The notes beneath the pieces are model-generated. The model saw only the letters and a list, made by a program, of their open reading frames with translations. It searched no databases and had not been told where the DNA came from. A DNA stretch of 64,000 nucleotides from Proteus appendicitidis (lineage in GTDB: Bacteria; Pseudomonadota; Gammaproteobacteria; Enterobacterales; Enterobacteriaceae). Position 1 is the first letter of the stretch, and every line of letters starts with the position of its first letter. The position numbers and the translations under genes were made by a program. The stretch lies in assembly GCF_030271835.1 (NCBI RefSeq), contig NZ_CP127389.1, positions 1,834,001 through 1,898,000 on the forward strand, read 5' to 3'. Shown piece by piece: positions 9,816-20,942 of this stretch.

Positions 9816-10454
9816 TTACTCAGGATCTGTTTTTTCTTTAAATTCACAAAGATCTTCAATAATACAAGAGCCACACCGTGGTTTTCGTGCAATGCAGGTA
9901 TAACGACCATGAAGAATAAGCCAATGATGGCAATCAACTTTAAACTCTGCTGGAACAACCTTTAACAGCTTTTGTTCAACTTCATTAACATTTTTACCTG
10001 GAGCGAAACCTGTGCGATTACTCACTCTAAAGATATGCGTATCGACAGCGATTGTTGGCCAGCCAAATGCCGTGTTTAAAACGACATTAGCGGTTTTGCG
10101 ACCGACGCCGGGTAAGGCTTCTAGGGCTTCTCTGTTTTCAGGTACTTCACTGTTATGTTTATCGACTAAGATTTGACACGTCTTAATCACATTTTCAGCT
10201 TTAGTATTATAGAGACCGATGGTTTTAATGTATTTCTTAAGACCATCAACACCTAAATTCAGTATTGCCTGTGGTGTATTGGCAACGGGGTAAAGCTTGG
10301 CTGTTGCTTTATTTACACTCACATCGGTTGCTTGTGCAGAGAGTAACACGGAGATCAATAGTTCAAACGGAGAGTCAAATTTTAGCTCTGTCGTTGGTTG
10401 CGGATTGTTATCGCGCAACCGAGTTAGAATTTCAATACGTTTTGCTTGATTCAT
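9816..10454 (-). CDS. nth: Endonuclease III
   Basis: 212 residues from ATG 10454. Starting there gives the catalytic pair K120 and D138 with the same numbering as E. coli Nth, so the GTG three codons upstream is probably not used. It removes oxidised pyrimidines from DNA and nicks the abasic site. The helix-hairpin-helix (LPGVGRKTANVVLN) and the [4Fe-4S] ligands C-x6-C-x2-C-x5-C near the C-terminus are intact. It lies 12 bases after rsxE, the last gene of the rsx-nth operon as in E. coli. Confidence 0.97.
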   Translation of the reverse strand: MNQAKRIEILTRLRDNNPQPTTELKFDSPFELLISVLLSAQATDVSVNKATAKLYPVANTPQAILNLGVDGLKKYIKTIGLYNTKAENVIKTCQILVDKHNSEVPENREALEALPGVGRKTANVVLNTAFGWPTIAVDTHIFRVSNRTGFAPGKNVNEVEQKLLKVVPAEFKVDCHHWLILHGRYTCIARKPRCGSCIIEDLCEFKEKTDPE

Positions 10455-10466
10455 TATGCTCACAAA

Positions 10467-11171
10467 TTAATTTTTGACGATATGACTACCACAGCCTTGT
10501 TCTTTTTCGTAAGTTTTCGTTGTCAAAGTGCTGCGCTTTTTCTGTCTTTCATCGATCAGGTATTTTGCTGCTAACATAAAGCCTAAGCCGATAAAAGCAC
10601 CCGGTGGCAAAATGGCAAGTAAGAAGGGTGAGTCTAAATGTACTATCTCAATTCTCAATACTTGCGCCCATTCACCTAATAGTAAATCTGCACCATCAAA
10701 TAATGTGCCGTTACCTAAAACTTCACGTATTGCACCTAAAACAAAGAGTGCCGCGGTTGCGCCTAATCCCATTGCTAAACCATCAATAGCGGAAGGAAAG
10801 ACTTCATTTTTAGCGGCAAACGCTTCAGCACGACCAATAACAATACAGTTAGTGACGATCAATGGAATGAAGATCCCTAAAGATTGATATAAGCCGTAGG
10901 CATACGCATTGATCAGTAATTGCACAGCACTGACGACAGACGCAATTATCATAACATAAATTGGGATACGAATTTCAGAAGGAACCCAACGACGTAAACT
11001 TGAAACCGCCACATTAGTACAAAAGAGCACTAATGTTGTTGCAAGCCCTAAGCCTAATGCGTTAGTGGCAGTAGAAGAAACGGCAAGTAAAGGACATAAA
11101 CCCAGTAGTTGAACTAAAGCTGAGTTATTGGTCCATAACCCTTGAGAAAAGAGCGCTTTAATTGAGTTCAT
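10467..11171 (-). CDS. rsxE: Rsx/Rnf electron transport complex subunit E
   Basis: 234 residues from ATG 11171, which lies one base past the rsxG stop and has GAGG about 9 bases upstream; the in-frame GTG 11186 would overlap rsxG. It is a membrane protein with about six helices ([41 protein letters not shown]). It is the paralogue of RsxA and forms with it the membrane core that carries a [2Fe-2S] centre. In E. coli the Rsx complex keeps SoxR reduced; in other bacteria Rnf couples ferredoxin and NAD to ion movement. Confidence 0.96.
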   Translation of the reverse strand: MNSIKALFSQGLWTNNSALVQLLGLCPLLAVSSTATNALGLGLATTLVLFCTNVAVSSLRRWVPSEIRIPIYVMIIASVVSAVQLLINAYAYGLYQSLGIFIPLIVTNCIVIGRAEAFAAKNEVFPSAIDGLAMGLGATAALFVLGAIREVLGNGTLFDGADLLLGEWAQVLRIEIVHLDSPFLLAILPPGAFIGLGFMLAAKYLIDERQKKRSTLTTKTYEKEQGCGSHIVKN

Positions 11172-11172
11172 A

Positions 11173-11802
11173 TTAATTTGCCTCACAGACAGAGAGTGTA
11201 TCTAACTTCTCTGGTAAAGATTGTATTAGCCACGCAGTACGTTTTGATGAGTTGACGACAGCGCGAGGGGTGATCGTCGCGCCCGTAAATTGATCAAAAT
11301 CGCCACCATCTTTTTTTACTGCCCAGTGTGGATCGTTTTCACTAGAAATGAATTTATTACTCAGCGTTGTGATCCAGTCCGAAATTCGTGTTTCAATTTT
11401 ATCACCCAACCCTGGTGTTTCATTGTGTGCGGTAACACGCACACCAAGTACATTTCCTGTAAAGTCAGCACCCACAAGAAGCTCTATTGCTCCTGAATAT
11501 CCATCTGGCGCAGTAGATTCTAATGCGGCAGCAACAGGTTTACCGTCTAAACGGGCAACATAAAGTTTATGGGGCTTGGTATTTCCTAATTCAGGAGCCA
11601 TCAGCAGATAACAGTCTTTAGAAAGATTGTTGTTATATATTGATTGTGGGATCACCTGATCTAATAATTTTTGTTTCTCTAAAGAGACTTGTTCTGCAAT
11701 GGTATTTGCCGTTAAGTGATAAACCACCGCAGTTAAACCTGTCGTACAGGCAGCAAAGATAGCTAATGTTAACCCATGACGTTTTAAGATTTCGATCATC
11801 AT
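11173..11802 (-). CDS. rsxG: Rsx/Rnf complex FMN-binding subunit G
   Basis: 209 residues: one N-terminal membrane helix (about 10-30) and a periplasmic FMN-binding domain. The covalent flavinylation motif is seen as FTGATITP, with the Thr just before the Pro as the attachment site by family knowledge. It lies 12 bases after rsxD and is followed at once by rsxE. Confidence 0.96.
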   Translation of the reverse strand: MMIEILKRHGLTLAIFAACTTGLTAVVYHLTANTIAEQVSLEKQKLLDQVIPQSIYNNNLSKDCYLLMAPELGNTKPHKLYVARLDGKPVAAALESTAPDGYSGAIELLVGADFTGNVLGVRVTAHNETPGLGDKIETRISDWITTLSNKFISSENDPHWAVKKDGGDFDQFTGATITPRAVVNSSKRTAWLIQSLPEKLDTLSVCEAN

Positions 11803-11814
11803 TTTCTCCTTGGA

Positions 11815-12891
11815 TTAATGTCCGTAAACACGAGGGCGTGTATAGCTATCAATGAGTGGCACAGCGATATTGGCAAGCAATACCGAGAAGGCGATTGCAT
11901 CTGGGTATCCACCATAAACACGTATAACCCAAACTAATAAACCAATCATACCTGCATAAATTAAGCGCCCCTTAGGGGTGGTTGAGGCACTAACCGGATC
12001 TGTCGCAATAAAGAAGGCGCCTAACATTGTTGCACCGGAGAAGAGTTGTAATAGCGGTTGTGAATAACGCGTAGGATCAATACCCCAGCTAATCACAGAA
12101 CATAATGCTAAAACAGAAATCATGGCAACAGGGATATGCCAGCTAATAATGCGTTTATATAGCAAAATTAATCCACCGACTAAATAAGCTACATTCACCC
12201 ATTGCCAGCCAATGCCCGCAAATTCACCTTGTAAAATAGGTGTCGCTAAGACTTCGTTAATAGAGTGAGTTAATAAACCTGTTTTAAAGCTATCAAGAGG
12301 TGTTGCTTGTGTAATGCCATCAACAGAGCGTCTTAAATCTTCAAGCGTTAAGCCAGATGATGTATGCCCTGTAAAGAAGATACTTAAGCTATCCATGACA
12401 TTGTAAGAGACTGCCTGTAATTCAACGGGAGGCATCCAAGATGTCATTTGTACTGGGAATGAGATCAGTAAAACGACATAACCCACCATTGCGGGATTAA
12501 ATGGATTTTGTCCTAAGCCACCATAAATATGTTTTGCGATAACAATGGCAACAAAAGTACCTAATACAATGATCCACCATGGTGCTAAAGGCGGAATACT
12601 AATGGCGAGCAATACACCAGTAAGAAGTGCAGAGTTATCTTTCAGATAAAGTAAGGGATCTTCTTTTTTGAGTTTTACACACAGTGTTTCAGTAACAAGC
12701 GCTACGATAATCGCTAACATAATTTGGTAAAGGGTGCCTAAGCCAAAGAAATAGATTTGGCTTAAGATCCCCGGCAATGCAGCTAACGTTACCCATAGCA
12801 TGACTTGGCTGGTGGACTGTTGATTATGCGTAAAAGGTGAACTCGCAATTTTTAATTTACTGTTGTTATTTTGTATTGGTCTGAATTTCAT
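11815..12891 (-). CDS. rsxD: Rsx/Rnf complex subunit D
   Basis: 358 residues, a multi-helix membrane protein of the NqrB/RnfD family. The segment [10 protein letters not shown] corresponds to the FMN-attachment region of the family, and [16 protein letters not shown] is the conserved C-terminal signature. It lies 6 bases after rsxC. Confidence 0.96.
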   Translation of the reverse strand: MKFRPIQNNNSKLKIASSPFTHNQQSTSQVMLWVTLAALPGILSQIYFFGLGTLYQIMLAIIVALVTETLCVKLKKEDPLLYLKDNSALLTGVLLAISIPPLAPWWIIVLGTFVAIVIAKHIYGGLGQNPFNPAMVGYVVLLISFPVQMTSWMPPVELQAVSYNVMDSLSIFFTGHTSSGLTLEDLRRSVDGITQATPLDSFKTGLLTHSINEVLATPILQGEFAGIGWQWVNVAYLVGGLILLYKRIISWHIPVAMISVLALCSVISWGIDPTRYSQPLLQLFSGATMLGAFFIATDPVSASTTPKGRLIYAGMIGLLVWVIRVYGGYPDAIAFSVLLANIAVPLIDSYTRPRVYGH

Positions 12892-12897
12892 CTGTGA

Positions 12898-15303
12898 TTA
12901 GTCCAAGGTAACTTCTTCTTTAGCTCGATGTTGTTCGGCTTCTTTTTTTGCTTTTACTCTAGCAATTGCAGCAGCAACGGCAGCTTTACGTGGATCGACT
13001 TCTTCTGGTTCAGCATTTTGAGCCGGTGCTTCATCAGTAGTTGTTTCTGTTGGAGCTTGTAAAGCCTCTTTTTTTGCTTTTACTCTAGCAATTGCGGCAG
13101 CAACGGCAGCTTTACGTGGATCGGCTTCTTCTGCTTCAGCATTTTGAGCAGGCGCTTCATCAGTAGTTGTTTCTGTTGGAGCTTGTAAAGCCTCTTTTTT
13201 CGCTTTTACTCTAGCAATTGCGGCAGCAACGGCAGCTTTACGTGGATCGACTTCTTCTGGTTCAGCATTTTGAACAGGCGCTTCATCGGTTGAAGCTTGG
13301 GAAGCCTGCTGTGCCTTCTTGGCTTTAACACGAGCTAATGCGGCGGCAACGGCAGCTTTGCGCGGATCGACTTCTTCTGCTTCGGCATTTTGAACAGGCG
13401 CTTCAACGGTTGAAGATTGAGAAGCTTGCTGTGCCTTCTTGGCTTTAACACGAGCTAATGCGGCAGCAACGGCAGCTTTACGCGGATCGACTTCTTCTGC
13501 TTCGGCATTTTGAACAGGTGCTTCAACAGTTGAAGATTGGGAAGCTTGCTGTGCCTTCTTGGCTTTAACACGAGCTAATGCGGCAGCAACGGCAGCTTTA
13601 CGCGGATCAGCATCTTCGCTCTCACTCGCTGTATTCTCACTTGATGCTTCTAGTGCTTTTTGTTGTGCTAATTTAGCTGCTTGTTTTGCTCTGACTTCTT
13701 CTTTCCGTTTTTTACGGGCGGCAATAGCGGCTGCGTTATCTGGCTCTTCACCTGCTTTAACAGAAATAATTTTACCGATATTTTGTTTTGCTTTTACGCG
13801 AGAGAGTGCGGATTGAACTTCACTCTGTTCAGTATCATCGAGTTTAACTGCTGCACGTTGATGTCTTGCTTCACGTTCAAGTTTTTCTCGCTCCATACGT
13901 ATTTTTTTCGCTTCAAAACGTGCTTTGGCTTCAGCCGCGCGCTTTGCCTCTGCATCGATTTCACGTATTTCTGCTTTTTCTTGGCGGTAGTATTGAACGA
14001 GTGGAATATTACTTGGGCAAACAAATGCACATGCACCACATTCAATACAATCAAATAAATTATGTTGTTGTGCTTTCTCATGCTCTTTACCTTTACTAAA
14101 CCAGTAAAGTTGTTGAGGTAACAAACCACTAGGACAAGCATCAACACAATGACCACAACGGATACAGGCTTCTTCAAGGTTATCTGTATCCATCTCTTCA
14201 ACGGAAGGGATAAGTAGACAGTTCGTTATCTTAACAACAGGGGCATTTAAGTCTGGTAAGGTAAAGCCCATTAATGGCCCACCCATAATCACCATTTGTT
14301 CAGAGCCTGCTACAAAGCCAGTTTGTTTTAATAACGAGTAAATGGGTGTACCTAAACGCGCCCAGAAGTTACCCGGTGTTTTTGCTCCATTACCTGTAAC
14401 GGTGACGACACGCTCAATTAAAGGTTCATCATCGATAATTGCGCGTTTGATAGCAACGACCGTACCTACGTTTTGCATTAAAACGCCAATGTCAGATGAA
14501 CGACCTCCTGATGGTACTTCTTTACCCGTTAAGATCTTGGTAAGTTGTTTAGCACCGCCTGATGGGTATTTTGTTGGGATAACACGAATGAAAATACGTT
14601 TTTCATCAGGTACTGCATTTAAGGCGTGTTTTAATGCCTCAATAGCTTCAGGCTTGTTATCTTCAATACCAATTAAGACTTCATTAGGAGAGAGAAGGTG
14701 AATTAATACCTGACATCCTGCAATCACTTCATCAGCGTGTTCTTGCATTAAGCGATCGTCAGCGGTGATATAAGGTTCACATTCTGCTGCATTGACTATC
14801 AATGTTTTAACGAGATCGCCACCACCTTTTAATTTTGATGCGGTTGGGAATCCTGCACCGCCTAATCCTGCAATACCGGCTTCATGAATACGGCTAAGTA
14901 ATGTATCTCTGCTTTCTAACTGGTAATTGATGATAGGTGATTTTTCTCGCCATTCATCTTTACCGTCAGACTGAATTCTTACCGCAATTTCAGGTAATCC
15001 AGAAGGGTGAGCACTTGGAAAGGGTTCTATTGCTATGACCGTACCTGAAATAGAGGCATGTACAGGTAATGTTCTGCCAATCCCTTTTGTTAGCGGTTGC
15101 CCTTTTAATACATGTTCACCTACGTTGACACAAAGTTGACCCGGTACACCTAAGTGCTGATGAATAGGAATAATGACTTCATCAGGTAATTGCGCTATGC
15201 GCATAGGTGTACGACTTGACTGTAATTTCATTTCAGGAGGATGAATACCGCCTTTAAAATCCCAGATTTTATCTTTTTTAAATAACGAAAAGAGATTAAA
15301 CAT
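12898..15303 (-). CDS. rsxC: Rsx/Rnf complex subunit C with repeat tail
   Basis: 801 residues, a peripheral membrane subunit. Order: barrel-sandwich N-terminus (20-110); NADH/FMN-binding domain with [12 protein letters not shown] (147-157); two [4Fe-4S] clusters at C380-C383-C386-C390 and C419-C422-C425-C429; a charged coiled region; then six copies of a unit beginning [18 protein letters not shown], from about residue 565 to near the end. The tail is Ala/Lys/Glu-rich and low in complexity; its length varies among enterobacteria. The start overlaps the end of rsxB by 8 bases. Confidence 0.97.
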   Translation of the reverse strand: MFNLFSLFKKDKIWDFKGGIHPPEMKLQSSRTPMRIAQLPDEVIIPIHQHLGVPGQLCVNVGEHVLKGQPLTKGIGRTLPVHASISGTVIAIEPFPSAHPSGLPEIAVRIQSDGKDEWREKSPIINYQLESRDTLLSRIHEAGIAGLGGAGFPTASKLKGGGDLVKTLIVNAAECEPYITADDRLMQEHADEVIAGCQVLIHLLSPNEVLIGIEDNKPEAIEALKHALNAVPDEKRIFIRVIPTKYPSGGAKQLTKILTGKEVPSGGRSSDIGVLMQNVGTVVAIKRAIIDDEPLIERVVTVTGNGAKTPGNFWARLGTPIYSLLKQTGFVAGSEQMVIMGGPLMGFTLPDLNAPVVKITNCLLIPSVEEMDTDNLEEACIRCGHCVDACPSGLLPQQLYWFSKGKEHEKAQQHNLFDCIECGACAFVCPSNIPLVQYYRQEKAEIREIDAEAKRAAEAKARFEAKKIRMEREKLEREARHQRAAVKLDDTEQSEVQSALSRVKAKQNIGKIISVKAGEEPDNAAAIAARKKRKEEVRAKQAAKLAQQKALEASSENTASESEDADPRKAAVAAALARVKAKKAQQASQSSTVEAPVQNAEAEEVDPRKAAVAAALARVKAKKAQQASQSSTVEAPVQNAEAEEVDPRKAAVAAALARVKAKKAQQASQASTDEAPVQNAEPEEVDPRKAAVAAAIARVKAKKEALQAPTETTTDEAPAQNAEAEEADPRKAAVAAAIARVKAKKEALQAPTETTTDEAPAQNAEPEEVDPRKAAVAAAIARVKAKKEAEQHRAKEEVTLD
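12945..13613 (-). repeat. Six tandem 120/126-bp coding repeats in rsxC
   Basis: The segment encoding KAAVAAA-ARVKAKK recurs at steps of 120, 120, 120, 126 and 126 bases. The three copies nearest the 5' side of the gene share the linker AQQASQ(S/A)ST; the next two share [15 protein letters not shown]; the sixth is truncated. Neighbouring copies are nearly identical at DNA level, which suggests recent unequal exchange. Confidence 0.95.
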
Positions 15304-15922
15304 GAGCGTTATCCTCCGTCTTTAATGACGGTTCATCTTCAGGTGTTTCTTCAGGCTCTGCTGGAATGTTTTTAACAGGGATTGTGTTTAAATCCCATTT
15401 CCAGTTAGAGGTTGTGACTTTGACAGGAACCAAGGTTATACAATCAGTAGGGCAAGGGGGAACACATAAATCACACCCAGTACATAAGTCTTCAATAATA
15501 GTATGCATAGCTCGTGTTGCGCCCACAATGGCATCAACAGGACAGGCTTGAATACACTTAGTGCATCCTATGCAATTATCTTCATCAATTAAGGCAACTT
15601 TTCTAATTGGATTTAACGCTTCTTCGTCACCATCAAGCGGTTGAGGATCAACCCCCATCAATTCAGCTATTTTTAACATCACTTGTTCGCCACCCGGCGC
15701 ACAACGGTTAATCATCTCACCATTGTTTGCAACTGCATCGGCATAAGGGCGACACCCAGGATGACCACATTGCCCGCATTGGCTTTGCGGTAATATTGCG
15801 TCAATTCTTTCGACAATAGGATCTTCTTCCACTTTAAAACGACGTGCGGAATAGCCCAAAATTAGTCCAAAGATAAGACCTAGCGCACCTAGTACGCCAA
15901 TTGCTATCCATAAAGAATTCAT
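15296..15922 (-). CDS. rsxB: Rsx/Rnf complex ferredoxin subunit B
   Basis: 208 residues: one N-terminal membrane helix, a four-Cys cluster domain ([13 protein letters not shown]), and two [4Fe-4S] ferredoxin motifs ([12 protein letters not shown] and [12 protein letters not shown]). It transfers electrons within the Rsx complex on the cytoplasmic face. Its start overlaps the rsxA stop by one base, indicating translational coupling. Confidence 0.97.
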   Translation of the reverse strand: MNSLWIAIGVLGALGLIFGLILGYSARRFKVEEDPIVERIDAILPQSQCGQCGHPGCRPYADAVANNGEMINRCAPGGEQVMLKIAELMGVDPQPLDGDEEALNPIRKVALIDEDNCIGCTKCIQACPVDAIVGATRAMHTIIEDLCTGCDLCVPPCPTDCITLVPVKVTTSNWKWDLNTIPVKNIPAEPEETPEDEPSLKTEDNAHV

Positions 15923-16503
15923 TACAGTTTCACCAAACCACTAAAACCCATAAAGGCAAGAGACATTAAACCTGCGGTAATTAAACCAATTGAAGCACCT
16001 TTAAATGGCGCAGGTACATTGGCGACGGCTAATCTTTCTCGAATAGCGGCAAATAATACCATCACAAGAGAGAATCCTACCGCTGCACCAAAACCATACA
16101 CAGCTGATTGCATAAATGTGTGAGCTTGATTGATATTTAATAACGCAACACCTAAGACGGCACAGTTTGTGGTAATTAATGGTAAGAAGATCCCTAACAA
16201 ACGATAGAGTGTAGGGCTTGTTTTTCTTACGACCATTTCAGTGAATTGAACAACTACTGCAATAACTAAGATAAAGCTCAGTGTGCGTAAATAAAGTAAG
16301 TCCAAAGGAACTAAAATAAAATTATCCATCAGCCAAGAACTAATCGAGGCGAGCGTCATAACAAAGGTCGTCGCAAATCCCATTCCGATCGCGGTTTCTA
16401 ATTTTTTTGATACACCCATAAATGGGCATAAACCTAGGAATTTGACGAGTACAAAGTTATTCACCAATACGGTGCCGACGAATAGAAGCAAGTAATCAGT
16501 CAT
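15922..16503 (-). CDS. rsxA: Rsx/Rnf complex subunit A
   Basis: 193 residues, an integral membrane protein with six helices ([35 protein letters not shown]). It is the homologue of RsxE and the first gene of the rsxABCDGE-nth unit, which runs leftward with overlaps or very short gaps throughout. The upstream ydgK is separated by a terminator. Confidence 0.97.
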   Translation of the reverse strand: MTDYLLLFVGTVLVNNFVLVKFLGLCPFMGVSKKLETAIGMGFATTFVMTLASISSWLMDNFILVPLDLLYLRTLSFILVIAVVVQFTEMVVRKTSPTLYRLLGIFLPLITTNCAVLGVALLNINQAHTFMQSAVYGFGAAVGFSLVMVLFAAIRERLAVANVPAPFKGASIGLITAGLMSLAFMGFSGLVKL

Positions 16504-16532
16504 TGTTATGCCAAAATTGTTAAACAGAGAAA

Positions 16533-16559
16533 CAAAAAGCCTCCAGAAATAAAGAGGCT
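16533..16559 (-). terminator. Terminator between ydgK and rsxA
   Basis: On the minus strand AGCCTC and GAGGCT form a 6-bp stem with a 10-base loop and a following TTTTTG. It makes ydgK a separate unit from the rsx operon. Confidence 0.75.
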
Positions 16560-16597
16560 AAACAAGCGTATATAATATCAAGGGTAAAGATGCGGGG

Positions 16598-17065
16598 TTA
16601 TCGAAGTTGTGTGAAAGTTTCACGAACACGCTTAGCATATTTGATATAAGGCACAAAACAGACTGTTGAGAAGACTGACCATAGGAGGGATTTTAACGCT
16701 GTTTGGTCGTCAACAGGAGCAAAACCAAAGCTTTTAATGGCTAAGAGTAAGTTAATCAGTAACCACAAAATAAATAGACGTGGGAAATTTTGAGCGCGAT
16801 AAAAAAATTGTCTTAACAGATATAACGTGAAGGCGAACATCACCCAGGTTGTTAATGCAGAAAGATACCAACTTGAGATTACATGAAAAGAAAGCTGGTG
16901 GAGGATCGAAAAATCTGAAAAATATTTAATAACATAGAGAACCGACATCAACCCAGAGCCAATAATCGACAAGATCATATACGCCAATGGCGCAAGCAAC
17001 CACCCTGTAATAGGCGCTTTTCCTGAAAGGTTATTCGACGTGTTTGCTTTGAGATCAAATTTCAT
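16598..17065 (-). CDS. ydgK: YdgK-like inner-membrane protein (DUF2569)
   Basis: 155 residues with four hydrophobic segments (about 20-48, 66-84, 97-113, 127-142). The PITGWLLAPLAYMILS stretch is typical of DUF2569 proteins. It lies next to rsxA and divergent from ydgJ, exactly as ydgK does in E. coli. The function is unknown. Confidence 0.8.
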   Translation of the reverse strand: MKFDLKANTSNNLSGKAPITGWLLAPLAYMILSIIGSGLMSVLYVIKYFSDFSILHQLSFHVISSWYLSALTTWVMFAFTLYLLRQFFYRAQNFPRLFILWLLINLLLAIKSFGFAPVDDQTALKSLLWSVFSTVCFVPYIKYAKRVRETFTQLR

Positions 17066-17209
17066 TAATTAATTATTCCTACTCGTATGTATAGAACTAA
17101 TGTATAGAACTAAACGGGATATTATCACAAACTTTGTTATTATTTATTTAGCTACAAAAGTGAAAGTGATTTTTGTTAATAAAAAAACAGATAAAAATAG
17201 GATAGGGTG

Positions 17210-18253
17210 ATGGCAATTAAACTTAATGTTGGAATTATCGGGTATGGCTATGCCAGTAAAACCTTTCATGCTCCGCTAATAACAACAACCGAAGGCTTAA
17301 ATCTTAGTGCAATTTCAAGCTCTGATGAAAATAAAGTTAAACAAGATTTTCCTCACATTACGGTTTATGCTGATCCTCAAGCACTGATTAATGATCCCTC
17401 AATAGACTTAATCATTATTCCAACACCGAATAATACTCACTATTCACTGGCTTCACAGGCTCTGGACAAAGGTAAGCATGTTGTTGTTGATAAACCGTTT
17501 ACTCTGACACTAGAAGAAGCTGAAAAATTGACTCAGCAAGCAACAGATGCCGGTAAACTTCTTTCCGTCTTTCATAATCGCCGTTGGGATTCTGGTTTCT
17601 TAACCGTTAAAAAGCTTTTAGCTGATAAAACACTAGGTCATGTCAGTGCATATGAAGCGCATTTTGATCGTTTTCGCCCAGTTGTTCGTCAACGTTGGCG
17701 AGAAGATGCAGGAATTGGTGGGGGGCTTTGGTACGATCTTGCGCCTCATGTTCTTGACCAAGCAGTTTGCCTATTTGGTGAACCTAAAGCGATTACTGCT
17801 GATATTGCTCAATTACGCCCTAATGCAAAAAATGCTGATTACTTTCATGCATTACTAGAATATGACAATCTTAGAGTTGTTCTTCATGCTTCTATGTTAG
17901 TTGCATCACCGACACCTATCTTTGCTATTCATGGGACAAAAGGAAGCTATGTTAAGTATGGCTTAGATACCCAAGAAGATGCCTTAAAAGCCGGTTATTT
18001 TCCTAATCAAACTTATAATTGGGGGATGGACCATAATGATGGTGAACTAACTATACTATCAGAGTCTGGTGAGTTAGAAACAACCACACTCACTACGCTT
18101 TCTGGTGATTATCCTGCTTACTATCAACAAATTTATCGTGCAATTACATTGGGTGAAGAAAACCCGGTTACGCCAATACAAGCAACAGCCATTATGCGTT
18201 TGATTGAAGCTGGCGAAATTTCTAATCGTTTAAAACAAACTATAACGCTATAA
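17210..18253 (+). CDS. ydgJ: YdgJ, Gfo/Idh/MocA-family oxidoreductase
   Basis: 347 residues from ATG 17210; a GTG directly before it is less likely given the GGATAGG site. The N-terminal Rossmann fold (VGIIGYGYASK) binds NAD(P); the catalytic motif is VVVDKPFTLT, with Asp in place of the usual Glu of EKP as in YdgJ. It is a probable sugar or polyol dehydrogenase with unknown substrate. The next gene, a yfeH-like transporter, begins 22 bases on and may bring in the substrate. Confidence 0.9.
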   Translation: MAIKLNVGIIGYGYASKTFHAPLITTTEGLNLSAISSSDENKVKQDFPHITVYADPQALINDPSIDLIIIPTPNNTHYSLASQALDKGKHVVVDKPFTLTLEEAEKLTQQATDAGKLLSVFHNRRWDSGFLTVKKLLADKTLGHVSAYEAHFDRFRPVVRQRWREDAGIGGGLWYDLAPHVLDQAVCLFGEPKAITADIAQLRPNAKNADYFHALLEYDNLRVVLHASMLVASPTPIFAIHGTKGSYVKYGLDTQEDALKAGYFPNQTYNWGMDHNDGELTILSESGELETTTLTTLSGDYPAYYQQIYRAITLGEENPVTPIQATAIMRLIEAGEISNRLKQTITL

Positions 18254-18275
18254 GCAAAAAGGAGCGCTAAATCTA

Positions 18276-19265
18276 ATGTCTTGGTGGCAAAAACTAAAAC
18301 TCGATCCTTTCCTCATGATTATGATTTGTGTGGTGACGCTGGCAACACTACTACCCGCACAAGGTGATATTAAAATCCTGTTCCAATATCTTACGACCGC
18401 TGCGATAGCACTGCTGTTTTTCTTGCATGGTGCGAAGCTGTCTAGAGAAGCAATACTAGCAGGAATGGGACATTGGCGTTTACACCTTACCGTGTTTACT
18501 AGCACTTTTATTCTTTTCCCAATTTTAGGGCTGGGTTTGCAAGTTATTGTGCCTGAATGGATGTCACCCACTGTCTATATGGGCTTTTTATATCTTTGTG
18601 CGTTGCCTGCAACGGTTCAATCTGCCATTGCCTTTACTTCTGTGGCAGGGGGAAATGTCGCCGCTGCGATTTGTAGTGCATCTGCATCCAGTATTTTGGG
18701 TGTTTTTCTGTCACCCGTATTAGTCGGTTTTTTAATGCAAACGCAAGGTTCTGCCAGTGATTTTGATACAGCAGGGGCGATTCAATCTATCTTACTGCAA
18801 TTGATGGTACCTTTTATTATTGGTCACTTATCACGTCCTTTAATTGGTCGTTGGGTTGATAAGCATAAGAAATTAGTGAATAGAACGGATCGTTCTTCTA
18901 TTTTGCTAGTGGTTTATGTGGCATTTAGTGAGGCCGTTGTTGAAGGGATCTGGCATAAAATTGATGGTTGGTCGCTATTACTGATTGCCGTAGTGAGTTG
19001 TATTCTGTTAGCGATTGTTATTTTTGTGAACGTGTACAGTGCAAGATTGCTTGGTTTTAATAAAGAAGATGAAATCACCATTGTTTTTTGTGGTTCTAAA
19101 AAGAGCTTAGCAAATGGTGTTCCTATGGCGAATGTATTATTTCCTGCAGCGACTGTTGGGGTAATGTTATTACCATTAATGATATTCCATCAGATACAAT
19201 TAATGGTTTGTGCGGTGTTAGCACAGCGCTATGCTAATCAAGCTAAAGACGCTAAAAAGAAATAA
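18276..19265 (+). CDS. yfeH: YfeH-like bile acid:Na+ symporter family transporter
   Basis: 329 residues with about ten membrane helices. Conserved stretches (LTTAAIALLFFLHGAKLSREAI, ITIVFCGSKKSLANG) match E. coli YfeH (SBF-like, CPA superfamily) as I recall it. The substrate is unknown. It lies 22 bases after ydgJ on the same strand, a pairing not found in E. coli, where yfeH is elsewhere, so a shared pathway is an inference from this arrangement. Confidence 0.9.
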   Translation: MSWWQKLKLDPFLMIMICVVTLATLLPAQGDIKILFQYLTTAAIALLFFLHGAKLSREAILAGMGHWRLHLTVFTSTFILFPILGLGLQVIVPEWMSPTVYMGFLYLCALPATVQSAIAFTSVAGGNVAAAICSASASSILGVFLSPVLVGFLMQTQGSASDFDTAGAIQSILLQLMVPFIIGHLSRPLIGRWVDKHKKLVNRTDRSSILLVVYVAFSEAVVEGIWHKIDGWSLLLIAVVSCILLAIVIFVNVYSARLLGFNKEDEITIVFCGSKKSLANGVPMANVLFPAATVGVMLLPLMIFHQIQLMVCAVLAQRYANQAKDAKKK

Positions 19266-19326
19266 CGAATTTAAGCTGGTGGATAATCAATAAAATTAAT
19301 TAAATATTGATTATCAAATAAATAAG

Positions 19327-19363
19327 AAAAAGCATCGAGTTAACTTTGTATCGGTGCTTTTTT
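19327..19363. terminator. Bidirectional terminator between yfeH and the DUF2007 gene
   Basis: AAAAAGCATCGA and TCGGTGCTTTTTT pair (one G-T wobble) around a 12-base loop, with A and T tracts on both sides. The stop codon of the leftward gene lies inside the right arm. Confidence 0.9.
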
Positions 19364-19805
19364 ATTTGTTATGAATATCATGATTTTCACTATTTTCTTT
19401 TTCATCTGCCAATGACGGGGAATGAGATTTAAAAGGAAGTGGTAAGCCAAATACAAGATAAACTAATAACACAAAACCCATATTTAAATAGTCAGATTTA
19501 TTATTTTTCACATCAACCCTTAATTCACTATCGGTGGGTTCTAACTGGTCGTTAATAGTATATTTACCTTGGTAAAGCGCCTTAAGCATTGCCTGTGCTT
19601 GTTCAAACTCTTTATAGTTAACGAGTAATTTTACGCCCCCAGTTGCTTGAGCATATACTTGGTTATTCCAAACAATATTTTCATCTAAAAGGATCGCATC
19701 AATGCCTTCTGATTGAAGAAAACCTGCTTCAATAGAAGCATCAAGTGGTGATAGATATTGTGCTAATAATTTATATTGACCTCTTGTCGGATGAATATTC
19801 CACAT
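19362..19805 (-). CDS. DUF2007-family protein with C-terminal membrane helix
   Basis: 147 residues. The first 80 match the DUF2007 pattern (YLSPLDASIEAGFLQSEGIDAILLDE, then GGVKLLV and EQAQAML), a ferredoxin-like fold thought to act in signal transduction. One hydrophobic segment (about 108-125) anchors it in the membrane and the last 20 residues are polar. It is a single-gene unit converging on yfeH. The exact role is unknown. Confidence 0.8.
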   Translation of the reverse strand: MWNIHPTRGQYKLLAQYLSPLDASIEAGFLQSEGIDAILLDENIVWNNQVYAQATGGVKLLVNYKEFEQAQAMLKALYQGKYTINDQLEPTDSELRVDVKNNKSDYLNMGFVLLVYLVFGLPLPFKSHSPSLADEKENSENHDIHNK

Positions 19806-19888
19806 CGTTTTTCCTTAATAATAAATGACCCCTTGAAGATTAATTCTAGTCTAAGAGCCATTAATAATTCCATTTATTTTTAATAAAG

Positions 19889-19920
19889 ATAAAAAAACCA
19901 CCTGATAAACAGATGGTTTT
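19889..19920 (-). terminator. Terminator of add
   Basis: AAAACCATCTG and CAGGTGGTTTT pair on the minus strand (one wobble) around TTTAT and are followed by a T run. Confidence 0.88.
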
Positions 19921-19940
19921 AATCAAAAAGCGATAAAGTA

Positions 19941-20942
19941 TTAGCGTGAACTTACTTTCTTAATTAATGCGTCACGTTCTGCTTGGCTAATAAATGCCAT
20001 TTTTAAGCCATTAATTTGTGTTTGGCGGATTTGCTCTGGCGTTAATCCAGCAGCAGGGGCAGCAACGGTATATTCATGTTTTAACTCAATACCTTCAACC
20101 GCAGGATCATCGGTATTAAGAGAGGCAATAATGCCATGTTCTAAAAATGTTTTTAAAGGATGTTCTGCTAACGAATTGATGGTACTGGTTTGAATATTTG
20201 ACGTTAGGCAAGACTCAATACCAATTTGATGCTCGGCAAGGTAGCCCATTAAGCGTGGATCTTCAATTGCTTTAACACCATGGCCAATACGACTTGCGCC
20301 CAATTCTTTGATAGCATGCCAAATACTTTCTGCTCCCGCGGCTTCACCGGCATGAACCGTAATATTCCAGTGAGTATCGCGAGCGCGATTAAAATGAGGT
20401 TGGAATAAATGACCAGGGAAACCTAATTCATCACCAGCTAAATCCAGTGCTGTAATTTTATCTTGATGTTTTAGTAAGCCATTTAACTCTTGTTGGCAGG
20501 CATTTTCACCAAAGGTACGGCTTAAAATACCGATTAAACGAATATCTACATCGTGTGATTGCAGTGCGCTTTGTACACCATCAACAATGGCTTCCACGAC
20601 ACCTTCAACCGGCAATTGATGTTTCATTGCCATATAATAAGGTGAGAATCGCAGTTCAGCGTAATCGATACCAGCATTAACCACATCTACCACGTTTTCA
20701 TAAGCAACACGATGACATGCGTCTAAGTCAGCTAAAACCGCTACACCCCAATCTAATTTTTGTAAGAAGCTAACGAGGCTTGGCTCATTTTTTGTAATTT
20801 GTACATGAGGGCGCAATGCTTCTAATTCGTAAGCGGGTAGCGCAATGTTATGTTGTTTTGCTAACTCTAAAATAGTTTGAGGGCGGATATTACCATCTAA
20901 ATGGCGATGTAAATCGGTTAAAGGCAACTGTGTGTCAATCAC
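19941..20942 (-). CDS. add: Adenosine deaminase
   Basis: 333 residues, the E. coli Add length. It deaminates adenosine and deoxyadenosine to inosine and deoxyinosine in purine salvage. The zinc and catalytic motifs are complete: [23 protein letters not shown] and SLNTDDP. Contrast the divergent paralogue at 58.6 kb, which lacks the second Asp of the last motif. Confidence 0.98.
   Translation of the reverse strand: MIDTQLPLTDLHRHLDGNIRPQTILELAKQHNIALPAYELEALRPHVQITKNEPSLVSFLQKLDWGVAVLADLDACHRVAYENVVDVVNAGIDYAELRFSPYYMAMKHQLPVEGVVEAIVDGVQSALQSHDVDIRLIGILSRTFGENACQQELNGLLKHQDKITALDLAGDELGFPGHLFQPHFNRARDTHWNITVHAGEAAGAESIWHAIKELGASRIGHGVKAIEDPRLMGYLAEHQIGIESCLTSNIQTSTINSLAEHPLKTFLEHGIIASLNTDDPAVEGIELKHEYTVAAPAAGLTPEQIRQTQINGLKMAFISQAERDALIKKVSSR

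Noticed and set aside
13559..14701. Open frames on the plus strand opposite rsxC
   Set aside because: They are antisense shadows of a long, well-conserved coding gene with repetitive Ala/Lys codons.
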